A stretch of DNA of 64,000 nt from Paulinella micropora (lineage: Eukaryota > Cercozoa > Imbricatea > Euglyphida). The notes beneath the pieces are model-generated. The model ran no database searches. It saw nothing but the letters and a program-made list of their open reading frames with translations, and was not told the origin of the DNA. Both the position numbers and the translations under genes were made by a program. The stretch spans positions 504,011 through 568,010 of the forward strand of contig BJOX01000298.1 in assembly GCA_009731375.1 (NCBI GenBank). The letters are read 5' to 3'. Shown here piece after piece: positions 12,318 through 22,259 of this stretch; the first letter of the stretch is position 1; each line of letters opens with the position of its first letter.

Positions 12318-12924
12318 CATACATATACATACATACATACATACATATATACATACATACATACATACATACATACATACATACATACATGCATACATAC
12401 ATACATGCATACATGCATGCATGCATACATACATGCATACATACATACATACATACATGCATACATATATACATACATACATACATACATACAAACATAC
12501 AGGCATGCATTACATGCATTACATGCATTACATACATTACATACATTACATACATTACATACATTACATTACATACATTACATACATCACATACATTACC
12601 TACGTTACCTACGTTACCTACGTTACCTACGTTACATTACCTATATTACCTATATTACCTGCATTACCTACATGACCTACATGACCTACATGACCTACAT
12701 GACCTACATTACCTACATTACCTACATTACCTACATTACCTACATTACCCATATTAACTACGTTACTACATTACATACATTACATACATTACATACATTA
12801 CATACATTACATACAGTGCATACAGTAACATACAGTACATACAGTACATACATTACATACATTACCTACATTACATACATTACATACATTACATGTATTA
12901 CATACATTACATACATTACATACA

Positions 12925-12955
<31 letters not shown>

Positions 12956-13051
12956 CATACATACATACATACATACATACATACACTCACACACGCATAC
13001 ACTCACTCACTCACTCACTCACACACACACACACATACACACACACACACA

Positions 13052-13082
<31 letters not shown>

Positions 13083-13116
13083 CATACATACACATACATA
13101 CACTCACATACATACA

Positions 13117-13147
<31 letters not shown>

Positions 13148-13290
13148 CATACATACATACACACATACATACATAGATACACATACACTCCACATACAAA
13201 CACTCACACACACACACACACACACCTACACAACACACACACACACACCTACACAACACTCACACACACACACCTACACACACACACACA

Positions 13291-13339
<49 letters not shown>

Positions 13340-13569
13340 NNNNNNNNNNNNNNNNNNNNNNNNNNNNNNNNNNNNNNNNNNNNNNNNNNNNNNNNNNNNN
13401 NNNNNNNNNNNNNNNNNNNNNNNNNNNNNNNNNNNNNNNNNNNNNNNNNNNNNNNNNNNNNNNNNNNNNNNNNNNNNNNNNNNNNNNNNNNNNNNNNNNN
13501 NNNNNNNNNNNNNNNNNNNCACACACACACACAAACACACAAACACAAACACAAACACAAACACACACA

Positions 13570-13600
<31 letters not shown>

Positions 13601-13659
13601 CATAAGCTCACATACACACACACACACATACACACACACACATGCACACAAACCCACAT

Positions 13660-13697
<38 letters not shown>

Positions 13698-13780
13698 CAC
13701 ACACACATACATACATACATACATACATACATACACACACACATACACACACACATACACACACACACACACACACAGGC
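11284..13780. repeat. Microsatellite block: GAA/GAG, GTA, ATAC, ATTAC and CA arrays with two gaps
   Basis: Consecutive arrays: GGAGGA/GAA (11290-12050, gap 11367-11376, a GTA patch near 11880-11955), ATAC and ATTAC (12055-12985), then CA with CTCA and CATA variants (12985-13780, gap 13340-13519). All long reading frames here are repeat translations. Neither gap has a reliable length. Confidence 0.9.
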
Positions 13781-14025
13781 TCTTATAAAAGCAACATAGG
13801 CTGAGCAGAGATCCCCCTATCAACACTATCCGATATTGTCATGCAGAGACAGCAACTACACTACCAAAACAAGTCGAACTATTCGGGTCAAGATAGAAAT
13901 AGCAGCTGACTACCTGGAAAGTCGAATGCTGTTCTCAGAAGCTCCCAGGGCTGGCTCTAATCTTGTCGGTTTGGTTTGTTATAGTACAATTATCTGAAGT
14001 TGGGCTAATCTTTCCCGACTTGTGC
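13781..14025. other. Unique host flank left of element 1
   Basis: Non-repetitive sequence between the CA array and the insertion site of element 1. No gene recognised. Confidence 0.5.
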
Positions 14026-14031
14026 CCTAAC
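14026..14031. repeat. Target-site duplication CCTAAC, left copy (element 1)
   Basis: CCTAAC sits directly outside the left TIR and recurs at 34884-34889 directly outside the right TIR. A 6-bp duplication is the usual mark of Polinton/PLV integration by a retroviral-type integrase. Confidence 0.85.
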
Positions 14032-14150
14032 AGTAGTATAATATGAAATTTACAAGGGTCGTTTTTCGTGCCTTAAAACGACCTCATAAATTTCATTTCT
14101 CTTCTCCTATTGCTAGTTTGAACAATCAATACAAGAGCACAAAATACCCT
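14032..14150 (+). repeat. Left terminal inverted repeat of element 1, with terminal hairpin
   Basis: Matches the reverse complement of 34765-34883 with only a few mismatches. Similarity continues weakly beyond the gap at 34755. Inside it, 14043-14096 forms a nested hairpin: outer arms ATGAAATTTA/TAAATTTCAT and inner arms GGTCGTTTT/AAAACGACC. Confidence 0.9.
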
Positions 14151-14225
14151 AAAGAGCCCCACCGCACGAGCACAAAGGAAAACATATATATGTATTGTAA
14201 AAGAAAAAAATTTGTCTTGGTATAG

Positions 14226-14456
14226 ATGGATTACAAACAGAAGAGAGCAGAATATGTAAAGGAAAGAAGAAAACAGAAATATACATGTGTATGTGGTAAA
14301 GTAATAGGTATATATGGAAAATATCAACACGAAAAATCTGACTTTCATAGAGACTACTTCGCAGAGAAAGAAGAGGTTATGATAGGAGGACATAAAGTTA
14401 TTCGTATAATTCGTAGAAATGACGACATGGAAAGATATTATAAAAATCACTCGTGA
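14226..14456 (+). CDS. Small CxC...H..S.FH zinc-finger-like protein
   Basis: 76 residues, basic, first gene inside the left TIR. Residues 20-42 read CVCGK, then HEKSDFH, a compact Cys2-His2-like arrangement that could bind zinc. Element 2 has two proteins with a similar finger (CDCG...SSKKH and CECG...KSSTH) at the equivalent polymerase-side end, but the rest of the sequence does not match. A role in nucleic-acid binding is inferred from the finger and the many Lys/Arg. A 48-bp block after the stop is repeated downstream of the next gene. Confidence 0.55.
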   Translation: MDYKQKRAEYVKERRKQKYTCVCGKVIGIYGKYQHEKSDFHRDYFAEKEEVMIGGHKVIRIIRRNDDMERYYKNHS

Positions 14457-14479
14457 TTTGTTATAATAATGTTATAAAA

Positions 14480-14527
14480 ATAAAATGTAAAACCATTTAA
14501 AGAAATAAATATTATTACTTATATAAT
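14480..14527 (+). promoter_or_regulatory. Repeated intergenic cassette, copy 1 (putative promoter)
   Basis: Starts ATAAAATGTAAAACC, is AT-rich and ends with TTACTTATATAAT directly at the ATG of the next gene. It recurs nearly unchanged at 14790-14838, before the following gene. The TATA-like end close to the start suggests a promoter with a very short leader. Confidence 0.5.
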
Positions 14528-14800
14528 ATGTCTTCTATATTGATACAAGCGGACAAGGAATTGAAAGAACTATACAACTTACATTTTCCAGAAGCATTAG
14601 CAGACGATAGAAGGATTAAGAAATACACTAGAAGAGAAACGCTTCAACGATATAGCAAAGCCTTTAAGTTTTGGGATGAACAGAAAAACAAAGCATTAGA
14701 AGCTCCAACAATGTTGAATATTTATAAATGGCAAATTTGTGAAGAAGCAATCGCACAACTTAAATTAAGAGTGATGATTGTATTAAATAATAAAATGTAA
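14528..14800 (+). CDS. Hypothetical 90-residue protein
   Basis: Not recognised. Mostly helical by composition, charged, with the stretch RRIKKYTRRETLQRYSKAF and no signal peptide or membrane segment. It sits between two copies of the same promoter-like cassette, so it is probably expressed alongside its neighbours. No counterpart was found in element 2. The ATG lies directly after a TATATAAT box. Confidence 0.5.
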   Translation: MSSILIQADKELKELYNLHFPEALADDRRIKKYTRRETLQRYSKAFKFWDEQKNKALEAPTMLNIYKWQICEEAIAQLKLRVMIVLNNKM

Positions 14801-14838
14801 AACCATTTAAAGAAATAAATTATATTACTTATAATATA
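14790..14838 (+). promoter_or_regulatory. Repeated intergenic cassette, copy 2 (putative promoter)
   Basis: Near-identical to 14480-14527. It overlaps the last codons and stop of the upstream gene and ends with TTACTTATAATAT just before the ATG at 14842. Confidence 0.5.
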
Positions 14839-14841
14839 GAT

Positions 14842-15018
14842 ATGGGGAGACACAAGAAATATCTCACACCTGAGGACAAACGAAAGGCTAACTCCGAAAA
14901 GGCGCTCGCATATTACAAAAGAAATAAGGATGAAATTAATCAAAAGAGGAAGGAGCAATTAAAAGAACGAAACAGAAAACTTAAGGAATATGAAGAAATG
15001 AAGGAGAGAGGAGCATAA
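14842..15018 (+). CDS. Small basic helical protein, 58 residues
   Basis: ATG at 14842, TAA at 15016-15018. Very rich in Lys, Glu and Arg (for example YYKRNKDEINQKRKEQLKER), predicted as one long amphipathic or coiled helix. Short Lys-rich proteins of this kind are common in PLVs and phages but no function is established. The intact frame right behind the repeated cassette, with the start adjacent to the TATA-like box, supports it as real. Confidence 0.45.
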   Translation: MGRHKKYLTPEDKRKANSEKALAYYKRNKDEINQKRKEQLKERNRKLKEYEEMKERGA

Positions 15019-15164
15019 AAAACAAAAAAACGAAAAAAATGATTTTTTATTATGATTTTCATGTTAAAGGTAAGACAATTTATATATATATATATATATA
15101 AAAAGGTAAAACAATTTAATTTATTTTCATTATTTTTATATCCTAACTAATATAAAAGTAAAAT
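15019..15164. promoter_or_regulatory. AT-rich spacer with (TA)n before the polymerase
   Basis: Contains about nine TA units flanked by two copies of AAGGTAA(G/A)ACAATTTA (about 15067 and 15103). Probable promoter region of the polymerase; nothing else seen. Confidence 0.35.
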
Positions 15165-18100
15165 ATGCCACCACCATAACCGCCCAGACCAACAAAGGAA
15201 AATGTAGAACTAGCGAAGGTAAGGGTGAATTTGAAGAAAACTACAACAAGAGAAAACAAAAGGGAATTTAAAGTAGTAGAGTTGAAATCTAGGCGAGACA
15301 ATAGATTAAACTCTCTTACATACGAGAAGCAAGGATTAGATATAAACTTTTTATGATACTGACGCATTAGAGCGAGAGGTTCTACTTCCAATACTATTAG
15401 ATGCGAAAAGAAATGGTATGACAGGAAATGCGGACGTTCATATTACTATAACCTATATAACCGACCACGAAGAAATAAATAGATATTATAAAAAGAAAAC
15501 ATTTAATTCGTTTCAAATAAAAAACTATGACTATTTTATTGAAATGTTAAATGAGTTTAACATAAGCAATATTGAAGCGTCTGGACTTGGTTATGAACGG
15601 ATTATTGAATATGCTAAGGTAGTAGTAGTTCAAGAAAACGGAGGAGGATGCTACGAGGGAAAATACAAAAGCAAACAAACGAAATATGAGGAAAGTATAT
15701 TAATATCTCCCGCCAGCAAAAATAATAATTGCTTATTCTTCCTTTATAAAGACATTCTCAATATGCCACTTATTAATAGAAAAAGATGTAATGATATTAG
15801 AGAACAATTCAATCTTTCTAATGATTGCCCTATACCATTCTCTACAGCCGTAAAAATCCTTAATACTTTGATAAAAGAAGGAAAGACATATGAAATAACA
15901 AATGCCTTAACAAAAGAAACTATAAGCACGAACAACATCGGAGAAGAAGCGGATATTATGATTTACTTAGAGAATAACCACTATTTTGGATTAATTAAAA
16001 GATGTAAAAAGAAATGTGAAAAATGCCTGACTAAGTATTTTACTAAACATACTTGTAATCCAAAAATGATAAATTATGCGAATAGAGAAATATTAAAGAA
16101 TGGAAAGAGACATTTAATAACGAAGGCGCATAAAGAAAAATATAATAATAAAGATGAACTTCTTCATTATGACCTTGAAACTTTTAGAAATAACACTCTT
16201 GCTGACGGCTTTGATATTCACGACTGCTATATAGTCGGATATACTCAAGGGACGGAAGGATTTAAATATTATGCTGGTATTGATTGTATTTCTAAATTTC
16301 TGGATTTAGTCTTAGAGAGAGGAAGAAAGTTAGCAGTAGAATGGGCTAACAAACGACCACCATATCTCCAACGCGTCGGAGATATTCCAGTCAAGAAAGT
16401 AGCAGGAGTAAGAAAGAAAAAGAAGAAAGATGAAGAAGCACCAATTTTATATGTGAATGGTTTTAACGGGGCGAACTTTGACCACTACTTTATTAAACAG
16501 GAATTAATAAGAAGAGGTATCAAACCAAAATCACATATGATTAATAACGGCTCAATAATCTCTTTACAATTTGAAAATATCAAAATGTGGGATATGTGTA
16601 AGCATACTCAGGGGACATTAAAAGAAAACTTAGAAAATATGAAATGTAAAACTCTTAAAGGAGATTTCGACCACGACAAGGCTTCTACTTGGGAAACAAT
16701 GAGTGAAGAATTAAGGAATAAGTGTCTTGAATATTTGAAGTGCGATGTTATGGGGTTAAAAGAGTTATATGACAAAATAAACACAGAGATATTTGAAAAG
16801 CACTCAGTGAATTTAACTTCGTACATTTCAACTTCAAGCCTTGCTTTCAATATCTGGAAGAAAATGATTGATGGTAAGCACGATGTAAGACTCCCAACTA
16901 TTGAACAAGAGAAAGCGTTTAGAAAAGCGGTTATCGGAGCAAAAACATATCCAAGCAAAAAAAGATTTATTTCAAAACAATACAAGGACTACTTAGCGGG
17001 GAAAATCACATTTGACGAATTAACCGATTATTTAGTTGATGCGGATGTCGTATCTTTATACCCAACAGCGATGCTTAATTTATTTATGGTTGGAGAAATT
17101 AAACTGGCTATCGCACCATTTGATTATAATAATCTTCCTATCGGTATTTATAATGTTGATTATATCTCACCAAAAGACATTCTACATTCAAGAATAGGAC
17201 AGAGAAATAAAATAGGCTCATTAAAGTGGAATTTAGCGGATATGAAAGACCAATGGCTCACAAGTGTTGATATTGAAGATATGCTTAAGGAAGGCTACAA
17301 TATAACAATTCATAAAGGATACTATACGGAGGAGGCTGAACCAGTTTTCAAAGAATATATATTAGAAATGTTTAAGGCGAAAGAAAATAGCGAAAAAGGC
17401 ACACCGCAATATTTATTAGCCAAACTATTTATGAATTCGTTATACGGAAAGATGATACAACGACCTATCCCAACAGAAGCAGAATATATTAAATCAAATG
17501 AGGAGTATTGGAAATTTTGGACGAAAAATTATATATATGATGTGGTTGAATTCAAAGATAAAGACGGAAACAAACTTTGGCACGTATCTGGAATGCCTCG
17601 AAATGAAGTAANNNNNNNNNNAAAAGGAAGAAATAATTGAAGGTAGCATAACTAAACCTTCTCACTACGGGGCTTTCATTCTAGCATATAGCAGGCGAAT
17701 TATGTATAACTACATAAAAGAGGCTAATCCAAATAAAGATATAGAGGCTGATTTCTATTACACTGATACCGATAGTCTAGTGTTGCATGTTAGGTTTGCC
17801 AAACTAATCAAAAGACTTGGTGATAAATCTCTTGGCGGTCAGACGACTTAGGAGATTGCTGTAAGATAATAAGAGGAATATGGATTGCTCCTAAATTGTA
17901 TATGTTAGAATTTACAACGAATGAAGCATTTCTCCCTTACCTTACTAAGAATGATTTGAAACATAAAGACAAAGGTGTTCATATAATTGAATGCTATGAA
18001 AACGAAGGAGTAAAAAAGAGATACTACCACCTTAGAGGTAAGGGGTTGAATTCAAAGGGGCTAAATCCAGAAGTATATGAAAAGATGGATTTAGGTGAAA

Positions 18101-18294
18101 GCATTGAAAATGTTAGAGATTTTCAAATGAAGAAAATTCATTTATCACGAAATAGCAAACAGCAAAACATTAACCATTTCAGCATAGTTCATACTACAAA
18201 CATAAAAAAGAAAGTTAATGAGAATAAATGGTGCGGACGCGAGTTTATCAACAAAAATGATAGTATCCCACAAGGCTTCCATATCCACTCCTAG
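15165..18294 (+). pseudogene. B-family DNA polymerase (DNA_pol_B_2, protein-primed type), element 1 type
   Basis: Would replicate the linear element by protein priming. Motifs in order: Exo I HYDLETF (about 16165), Exo III LKCDVMGLKELYD (about 16735), Pol A DADVVSLYPTAM (about 17040), Pol B MNSLYGKM (about 17433), Pol C YYTDTDSL (about 17758). The largest open frame is 15418-17640. The frame upstream is broken: a likely start at 15165 is followed by TAA at 15177-15179 and a frameshift near 15343. An N gap lies at 17612-17621. A +1 shift near 17845 separates the Pol C segment from the C-terminus (17896-18294). It lacks the EFHGC..HGCP-type segment present in the element 2 polymerase. It carries one palindromic insert (16364-16383). 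Confidence 0.88.
16364..16383. repeat. 20-bp palindrome, copy in polymerase gene
   Basis: ATCTCCAAC-GC-GTCGGAGAT, one mismatched pair; ATAT arms extend it on both sides. It is read in frame as YLQRVGD, preceded by PP. Two further coding copies lie in the protease gene and two related copies are intergenic. Confidence 0.8.
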
Positions 18295-18374
18295 ATTAAA
18301 GACTTTTAACAACGAAGTTGATAAATATCAATTAATTAATTTTTTTCTATAAAATATATACCATATACTATACT

Positions 18375-18664
18375 ATGACTACCCTCACAAGACTATGTGA
18401 GAAGTTTGAGAAACTCTCTATTGAAAATAAAAAAGAAACATTTTCTCTTACCGATGTTAAAAAGATAATTAACGACGAAATTCAAATGATTGAAAANNNN
18501 NNNNNNAAGGCAAGCCAAGGGATATTTTTCCATTTGGTAAGTATAAAGGTAAGAAAATTCAAGATGTAGCAGTTATTGATAAACCATATCTTGAATGTGT
18601 TATGAAACAGCCTTGGTTTGATAAATTTACCGACATTAAAAGTGAAGTAAAAAAATACATTTAA
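18375..18664 (+). CDS. ExoX C-terminal-like small protein (with N gap)
   Basis: N-terminus LTRLCEKFEKLSIENK; C-terminus FGKYKGKKIQDVAVIDKPYL...KQPWF. The GKYKGK...D..YL pattern is that of the exodeoxyribonuclease X C-terminal-like/DUF3820 domain, thought to contact nucleic acid. A 10-N gap (18497-18506) interrupts the frame, so exact continuity is unknown. The orthologue in element 2 is at 49896-50183 (minus) and is intact. It sits just after the polymerase in element 1; in element 2 it also lies on the polymerase side of the capsid block. Function beyond the domain is unknown. Confidence 0.6.
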
Positions 18665-18694
18665 TAAAAATTATTTTGTAGTATATATATACCA

Positions 18695-19156
18695 ATGACC
18701 GACCTGAGCACCAAACAGGACTACTTGAATGAAATTGAAAAATGGAACCTTGATGGAGATGTCAAAAAGCCGACAATTAAACGGACTAAGCCTGACATTG
18801 TTTCTTTTTATGAACAATATAAACCAAGGGATGATAATGTGAAAGTAGTTGTACCATTGGAAAAAATAATTGATGACGAGCCAAGCACCCCATTCAAGGC
18901 AACTGATTTGAAAGAGACTGGTATCACCGCAATAAAGGCTAAGGTCGGCGAAGAGATGACGAATGCTACATGTACAGAAGAAGGATGTATATTAAAGAAT
19001 AACAAGCAAACCGATGTTTTTCTTCAATATGGACAGTATAAAAAAATGAAAATTGAAAATGTTGCTAAGATTGATAAACCATACCTTGAATATTTAATTC
19101 AACAACCTTATTTTAATAACAAAGATGCGGTAAAAATATCTCTGATTGATATTTGA
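18695..19156 (+). CDS. Second ExoX C-terminal-like protein, 153 residues
   Basis: Residues about 108-140 (FLQYGQYKKMKIENVAKIDK, then PYLEYLIQQPYF) repeat the GKYKGK...YL...QP pattern of the gene just upstream, so the two are probably tandem paralogues. The N-terminal 100 residues are charged and unique, with a CTEEGC pair of cysteines. The start ATG follows a TATATATATACCA box. The stop codon is part of the left arm of a hairpin (19148-19200). No second copy was found in element 2. Confidence 0.6.
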   Translation: MTDLSTKQDYLNEIEKWNLDGDVKKPTIKRTKPDIVSFYEQYKPRDDNVKVVVPLEKIIDDEPSTPFKATDLKETGITAIKAKVGEEMTNATCTEEGCILKNNKQTDVFLQYGQYKKMKIENVAKIDKPYLEYLIQQPYFNNKDAVKISLIDI

Positions 19157-19200
19157 AAATCAACACTCCCGCTAACGCTCCCGTGTGTTTTTCAAACATC
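19148..19200. terminator. Hairpin overlapping the stop of the ExoX-like gene
   Basis: Arms GATATTTGAAAAt and tTTTTCAAACATC around a GC-rich core with CCCGCTAACGCTCCCG. It abuts the 3' end of the plus-strand gene ending at 19156 and belongs to a family of similar hairpins at gene ends in this element. Confidence 0.55.
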
Positions 19201-19239
19201 GCTTTCCGCTTATTATTTTTTTTATTATTTACCTTTCAC

Positions 19240-19293
19240 GATGTTTGACAATAAACGAGAGTGCGTCAGCACGAAGTGGAATTGTCAAATATC
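19240..19293. terminator. Hairpin at the 3' end of the 413-residue structural gene
   Basis: Arms GATGTTTGACAAT and ATTGTCAAATATC, touching the stop codon of the minus-strand gene ending at 19293. Preceded by TTTCACGATG, as is the hairpin at 20640. Confidence 0.55.
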
Positions 19294-20534
19294 TACCAAT
19301 CCTCTATAAAATTAGCGATAATATTGACATTTCCACCATTATTAGTAGTAGAAACCGATTTCTGTGTAAAAGTTAATACATCACTTGGAGACAGATAAAT
19401 ATCATAATTTCTTAGATTTATTTGTTGAGTTGAATTAGCATTAACATATATTTTAAAAATCGTCGTTCCGTTGGCGATAGCAGTCGCTGTTGTGTCGGTA
19501 TCAACTATTGAATATTTCGTATCTACATCCGCATACACCGCTCCAGTTAATGTTCCATTAACCACCATTCGCACTATATTCGTTTTTGAGTCTTCATTAC
19601 TAATGCTTATTAATGATGGATACACTAATGAATAATTGTCTAAGTTAGCACCAGCACTATCATATTTAGCCTTATTTCTTATACTCAATATCGGTCTTTC
19701 TGTAGTGTGGGCGACTTCAGCACCCTCAATTGAATTCGTTATACTTGTATTAATAGTATTTGACCCCTCAATGAATAAACTAGCATTCGCTGTTTTAAGA
19801 ATTTGTATTCCAGTCTTTGCATCATTTCTCATTACGGCTGTAAAGGGTAATGTCGTATTTCGCAGGCTTACACCTTCATTCGCATTCGCATACTCAATCA
19901 TATGAACTAATTGAAATAATCCTGTTATGGGATTTTCAATATAAAACTTAATAGCACCAAACCCAAGATACTGAAATTGAATTTGAAATACATTTCCTTT
20001 GTCCCAACGTAATAAAGGCATAGCATAATTTCCATCGCAAGGGTCGTCCCAGTCTTCTTGGTCAATATAATCTACACCATTTCCCGAACAATGTGCGATA
20101 TTCATTCCTGCTTGATTTTTGTAAAAATAAAAGCCATCGTTAAGGTCATTTCCTATTCCAATAAATGAATAGTAATCTTTTGTATTATCCGTTGTCCATA
20201 TAGCAGTAAAGCGGGCGAGGACACCCGTTTCAGTTCTATATTTTATTCTCCTTTTACTTACCAGTCTAGCATCTGCCGTAGCATCGGCAGTTGTTTGCAA
20301 TTCAGCCATATTATTCAAAAATGACACAGACGATTTTGTTTCTGTTTTTGTCCATATCCTAGTATTAATGGTATATGGAAAGATTTCCTGTAAAACTGGA
20401 GTTAATTGGCCTACTACTGCTTCGCCAAAAGCGGTTTTTGAATTATTTGTTTCAATGTTACCATCGTATCCAACGCTGACATTTATAAATTCGCCGTCAG
20501 GATTTTGTGCGATTAAGTTTCTCTGATGAGACAT
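19293..20534 (-). CDS. Conserved virion structural protein, 413 residues
   Basis: Intact. The central segment WDKGNVFQIQFQYLGFGAI followed by FYIENP and YANAN..SLRNTTLPF matches a widespread family of structural or fibre-associated proteins in phages and large eukaryotic viruses (a ..QIQ.QYLG.G.I.F.IE.. signature with LRNTTLPF). Beta-rich; no signal peptide or membrane segment. The orthologue in element 2 is at 48535-49797. It follows the major capsid gene in the same orientation, which supports a virion role; the exact position in the particle is unknown. Start ATG at 20534; a hairpin with nested palindrome lies immediately upstream. Confidence 0.7.
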   Translation of the reverse strand: MSHQRNLIAQNPDGEFINVSVGYDGNIETNNSKTAFGEAVVGQLTPVLQEIFPYTINTRIWTKTETKSSVSFLNNMAELQTTADATADARLVSKRRIKYRTETGVLARFTAIWTTDNTKDYYSFIGIGNDLNDGFYFYKNQAGMNIAHCSGNGVDYIDQEDWDDPCDGNYAMPLLRWDKGNVFQIQFQYLGFGAIKFYIENPITGLFQLVHMIEYANANEGVSLRNTTLPFTAVMRNDAKTGIQILKTANASLFIEGSNTINTSITNSIEGAEVAHTTERPILSIRNKAKYDSAGANLDNYSLVYPSLISISNEDSKTNIVRMVVNGTLTGAVYADVDTKYSIVDTDTTATAIANGTTIFKIYVNANSTQQINLRNYDIYLSPSDVLTFTQKSVSTTNNGGNVNIIANFIEDW

Positions 20535-20535
20535 T

Positions 20536-20603
20536 GATATTTTATAATGACGCTCACAATCTCAAACCTGTTTGAGATATCACTCTTATTATAAAATATC
20601 GTT
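20536..20603. promoter_or_regulatory. Nested hairpin upstream of the 413-residue gene
   Basis: Perfect 13-bp arms GATATTTTATAAT/ATTATAAAATATC enclose a 20-bp palindrome ATCTCAAAC-CT-GTTTGAGAT (20559-20578). It lies between the MCP stop and the start of the next minus-strand gene, so it could end the MCP transcript or control the downstream gene. Confidence 0.5.
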
Positions 20604-20639
20604 TTTTAAATATCAAAAAATAAATATTTTACTTTTCAC

Positions 20640-20697
20640 GATGGTTATCAACAAACGAGAATGAGCAAAGCGAATGAGAGTGTAGTTGATAGCTATC
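20640..20697. terminator. Hairpin at the MCP stop codon
   Basis: Arms GATGGTTATCAAC and GTTGATAGCTATC. The right arm includes the MCP stop codon. The core GAGCAAAGCGAATGAGAGTG resembles the core of the other gene-end hairpins. Confidence 0.55.
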
Positions 20698-22156
20698 AAC
20701 TCATTAGGACTTCAATTCCCTTAACAAGCACACTTCTCTGAAGAATGGCATAAGTGTAATGGTTTTGGATAGCATTTGGAGTAGTCGCCGAAAATTCATA
20801 TCGTCTCTCGGTGTCAAGGCTTAGACCACTCACCTCATAGCCGTCAGTATCCTTATCGCATAGTGGGCGGTTGTTATCCCAAGTATCTACGTGGAACCAG
20901 TTGTAATGATAGACATCGCTGTTTAGGATAGCACTCCCCTTCAACTTATCCTTCAAAATCATATAGTCTTCATTCTCAGATGTGTCAACGTCAAATTGTT
21001 GGAGACGAGTTCCATCAAGTGTTGTGTAATAAGTAATAACTTTACCATCTGCTCTATTATCATTATCAAAAGAAGTATTGGCACTCTCAGTGCTGTTAAA
21101 GACAGATGTATAGATACGACGAATTCTCTCACCCTGCGAGCGGTTCATTTTGATAACAAAATTTTGCTGAGTTGTTTGAAGACTTTGCTTCCAAGCGATA
21201 GGATACTCAATCTTAAACGGAAAACCTTCACCCGCAATCTTTTGTTGGACGCCGAGGATGACATTCGGGTCAGTCTCAACAGCAAGGAATAGATTTAGGT
21301 TAGAGACAATAGCCCCAGCGGTCGTAGCGGCAGCACCAGCAGAGATAGCACTCGCATCAGCACCATAGAATGAAGAGCGGTTGGTTTCAGCCCACACAAT
21401 ACGCAAATCCAAAATTTCATTAAATCCGATAGTCTTATCCAGTTCAAAAATAGTGCCAAACAGCATACCCAAAGGAAACTTAACATTAATAACAGGGGTA
21501 GCAGTATTATCACCACCGCCTTCAAAATACTTAGCCTCCTCAAAAGGAACATTAACAAGGCTATAGGTTCCAGCAGTGCTATCAGCGAGAGCGGTATCAT
21601 CGTGGCGACGGGCATTAACAAGAGGCACTTTGTAGTATGCTTGAACTGCAGCCTTAAGACCTGCAGTATCTGCCGCATCAGTAATTGTCTTTCTCTCTGC
21701 TCTAGTTCCAATTTCAACTTTTCCTGCATTACACTTTTGAAGCATAGCACCGCTAGCCACACCAGCACCATGATTTTCAAGTGCCATAAATTTTTCATAC
21801 TTCATTTCTGGTTTCCATATAACCTTAGTGTAGTTCCCCACATGTTGAAGATTACACAGATACTGCCCGCTTCGGCTTCGCAATTCAATAGTTTTAATCA
21901 TAGACAGACAATCCATATATATACGATTGTAGCGACCGCCAGCACCTCCACCAGACGGAGTGTATGTAAATCGCAACACACTCCTCGCAAGGTTCAAAGG
22001 TCTAGTAGGAATTTCAAAGGTGTTTTCCATACCACCAGCAGTAGTAAGCGCGACAGGTTGCGAGCCTTCACGGGTGGTAAGTTTGTTCAATTCATACTTA
22101 CCAGTGAGCAGTTCCTTAGTCTGATGTATCAACTCACCGCCATACATTACTGGCAT
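20696..22156 (-). CDS. Major capsid protein, PLV type (double jelly roll)
   Basis: 486 residues, intact. The N-terminal block FEIPTRPLNLARSVLRFTYT and the IELRSRSGQYLCNLQHVGNY segment are shared with the element 2 copy. Size, position between penton and structural genes, and synteny fit the PLV/Polinton double-jelly-roll capsid protein, which forms the trimeric hexons of the icosahedral shell. No signal peptide or membrane helix, as expected. Start ATG at 22156. It is the best-preserved marker gene in the window; the element 2 orthologue has two frameshifts. The fold call rests on gene order and family resemblance, not on a structure prediction. Confidence 0.85.
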   Translation of the reverse strand: MPVMYGGELIHQTKELLTGKYELNKLTTREGSQPVALTTAGGMENTFEIPTRPLNLARSVLRFTYTPSGGGAGGRYNRIYMDCLSMIKTIELRSRSGQYLCNLQHVGNYTKVIWKPEMKYEKFMALENHGAGVASGAMLQKCNAGKVEIGTRAERKTITDAADTAGLKAAVQAYYKVPLVNARRHDDTALADSTAGTYSLVNVPFEEAKYFEGGGDNTATPVINVKFPLGMLFGTIFELDKTIGFNEILDLRIVWAETNRSSFYGADASAISAGAAATTAGAIVSNLNLFLAVETDPNVILGVQQKIAGEGFPFKIEYPIAWKQSLQTTQQNFVIKMNRSQGERIRRIYTSVFNSTESANTSFDNDNRADGKVITYYTTLDGTRLQQFDVDTSENEDYMILKDKLKGSAILNSDVYHYNWFHVDTWDNNRPLCDKDTDGYEVSGLSLDTERRYEFSATTPNAIQNHYTYAILQRSVLVKGIEVLMS

Positions 22157-22259
22157 TTTTGCTTTTGTTTTTTTTTGAAGTAGCGTAGATTAACTAATTC
22201 ACGAGAATATATTTATAGAAAAAATAAATAATTCTAAAATAAATATCTTTATCTAGCCT

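Noticed and set aside
118-13780. Many long reading frames rich in His, Tyr, Ile, Ser, Glu or Cys-Val-Met
   Set aside because: They are translations of microsatellites, open on both strands and in several frames because the repeat lacks stops; no codon bias or domain.
21295-21798. 167-residue leucine-rich frame
   Set aside because: It is an alternative frame on the same strand as the MCP, whose frame has clear homologues; shadow.
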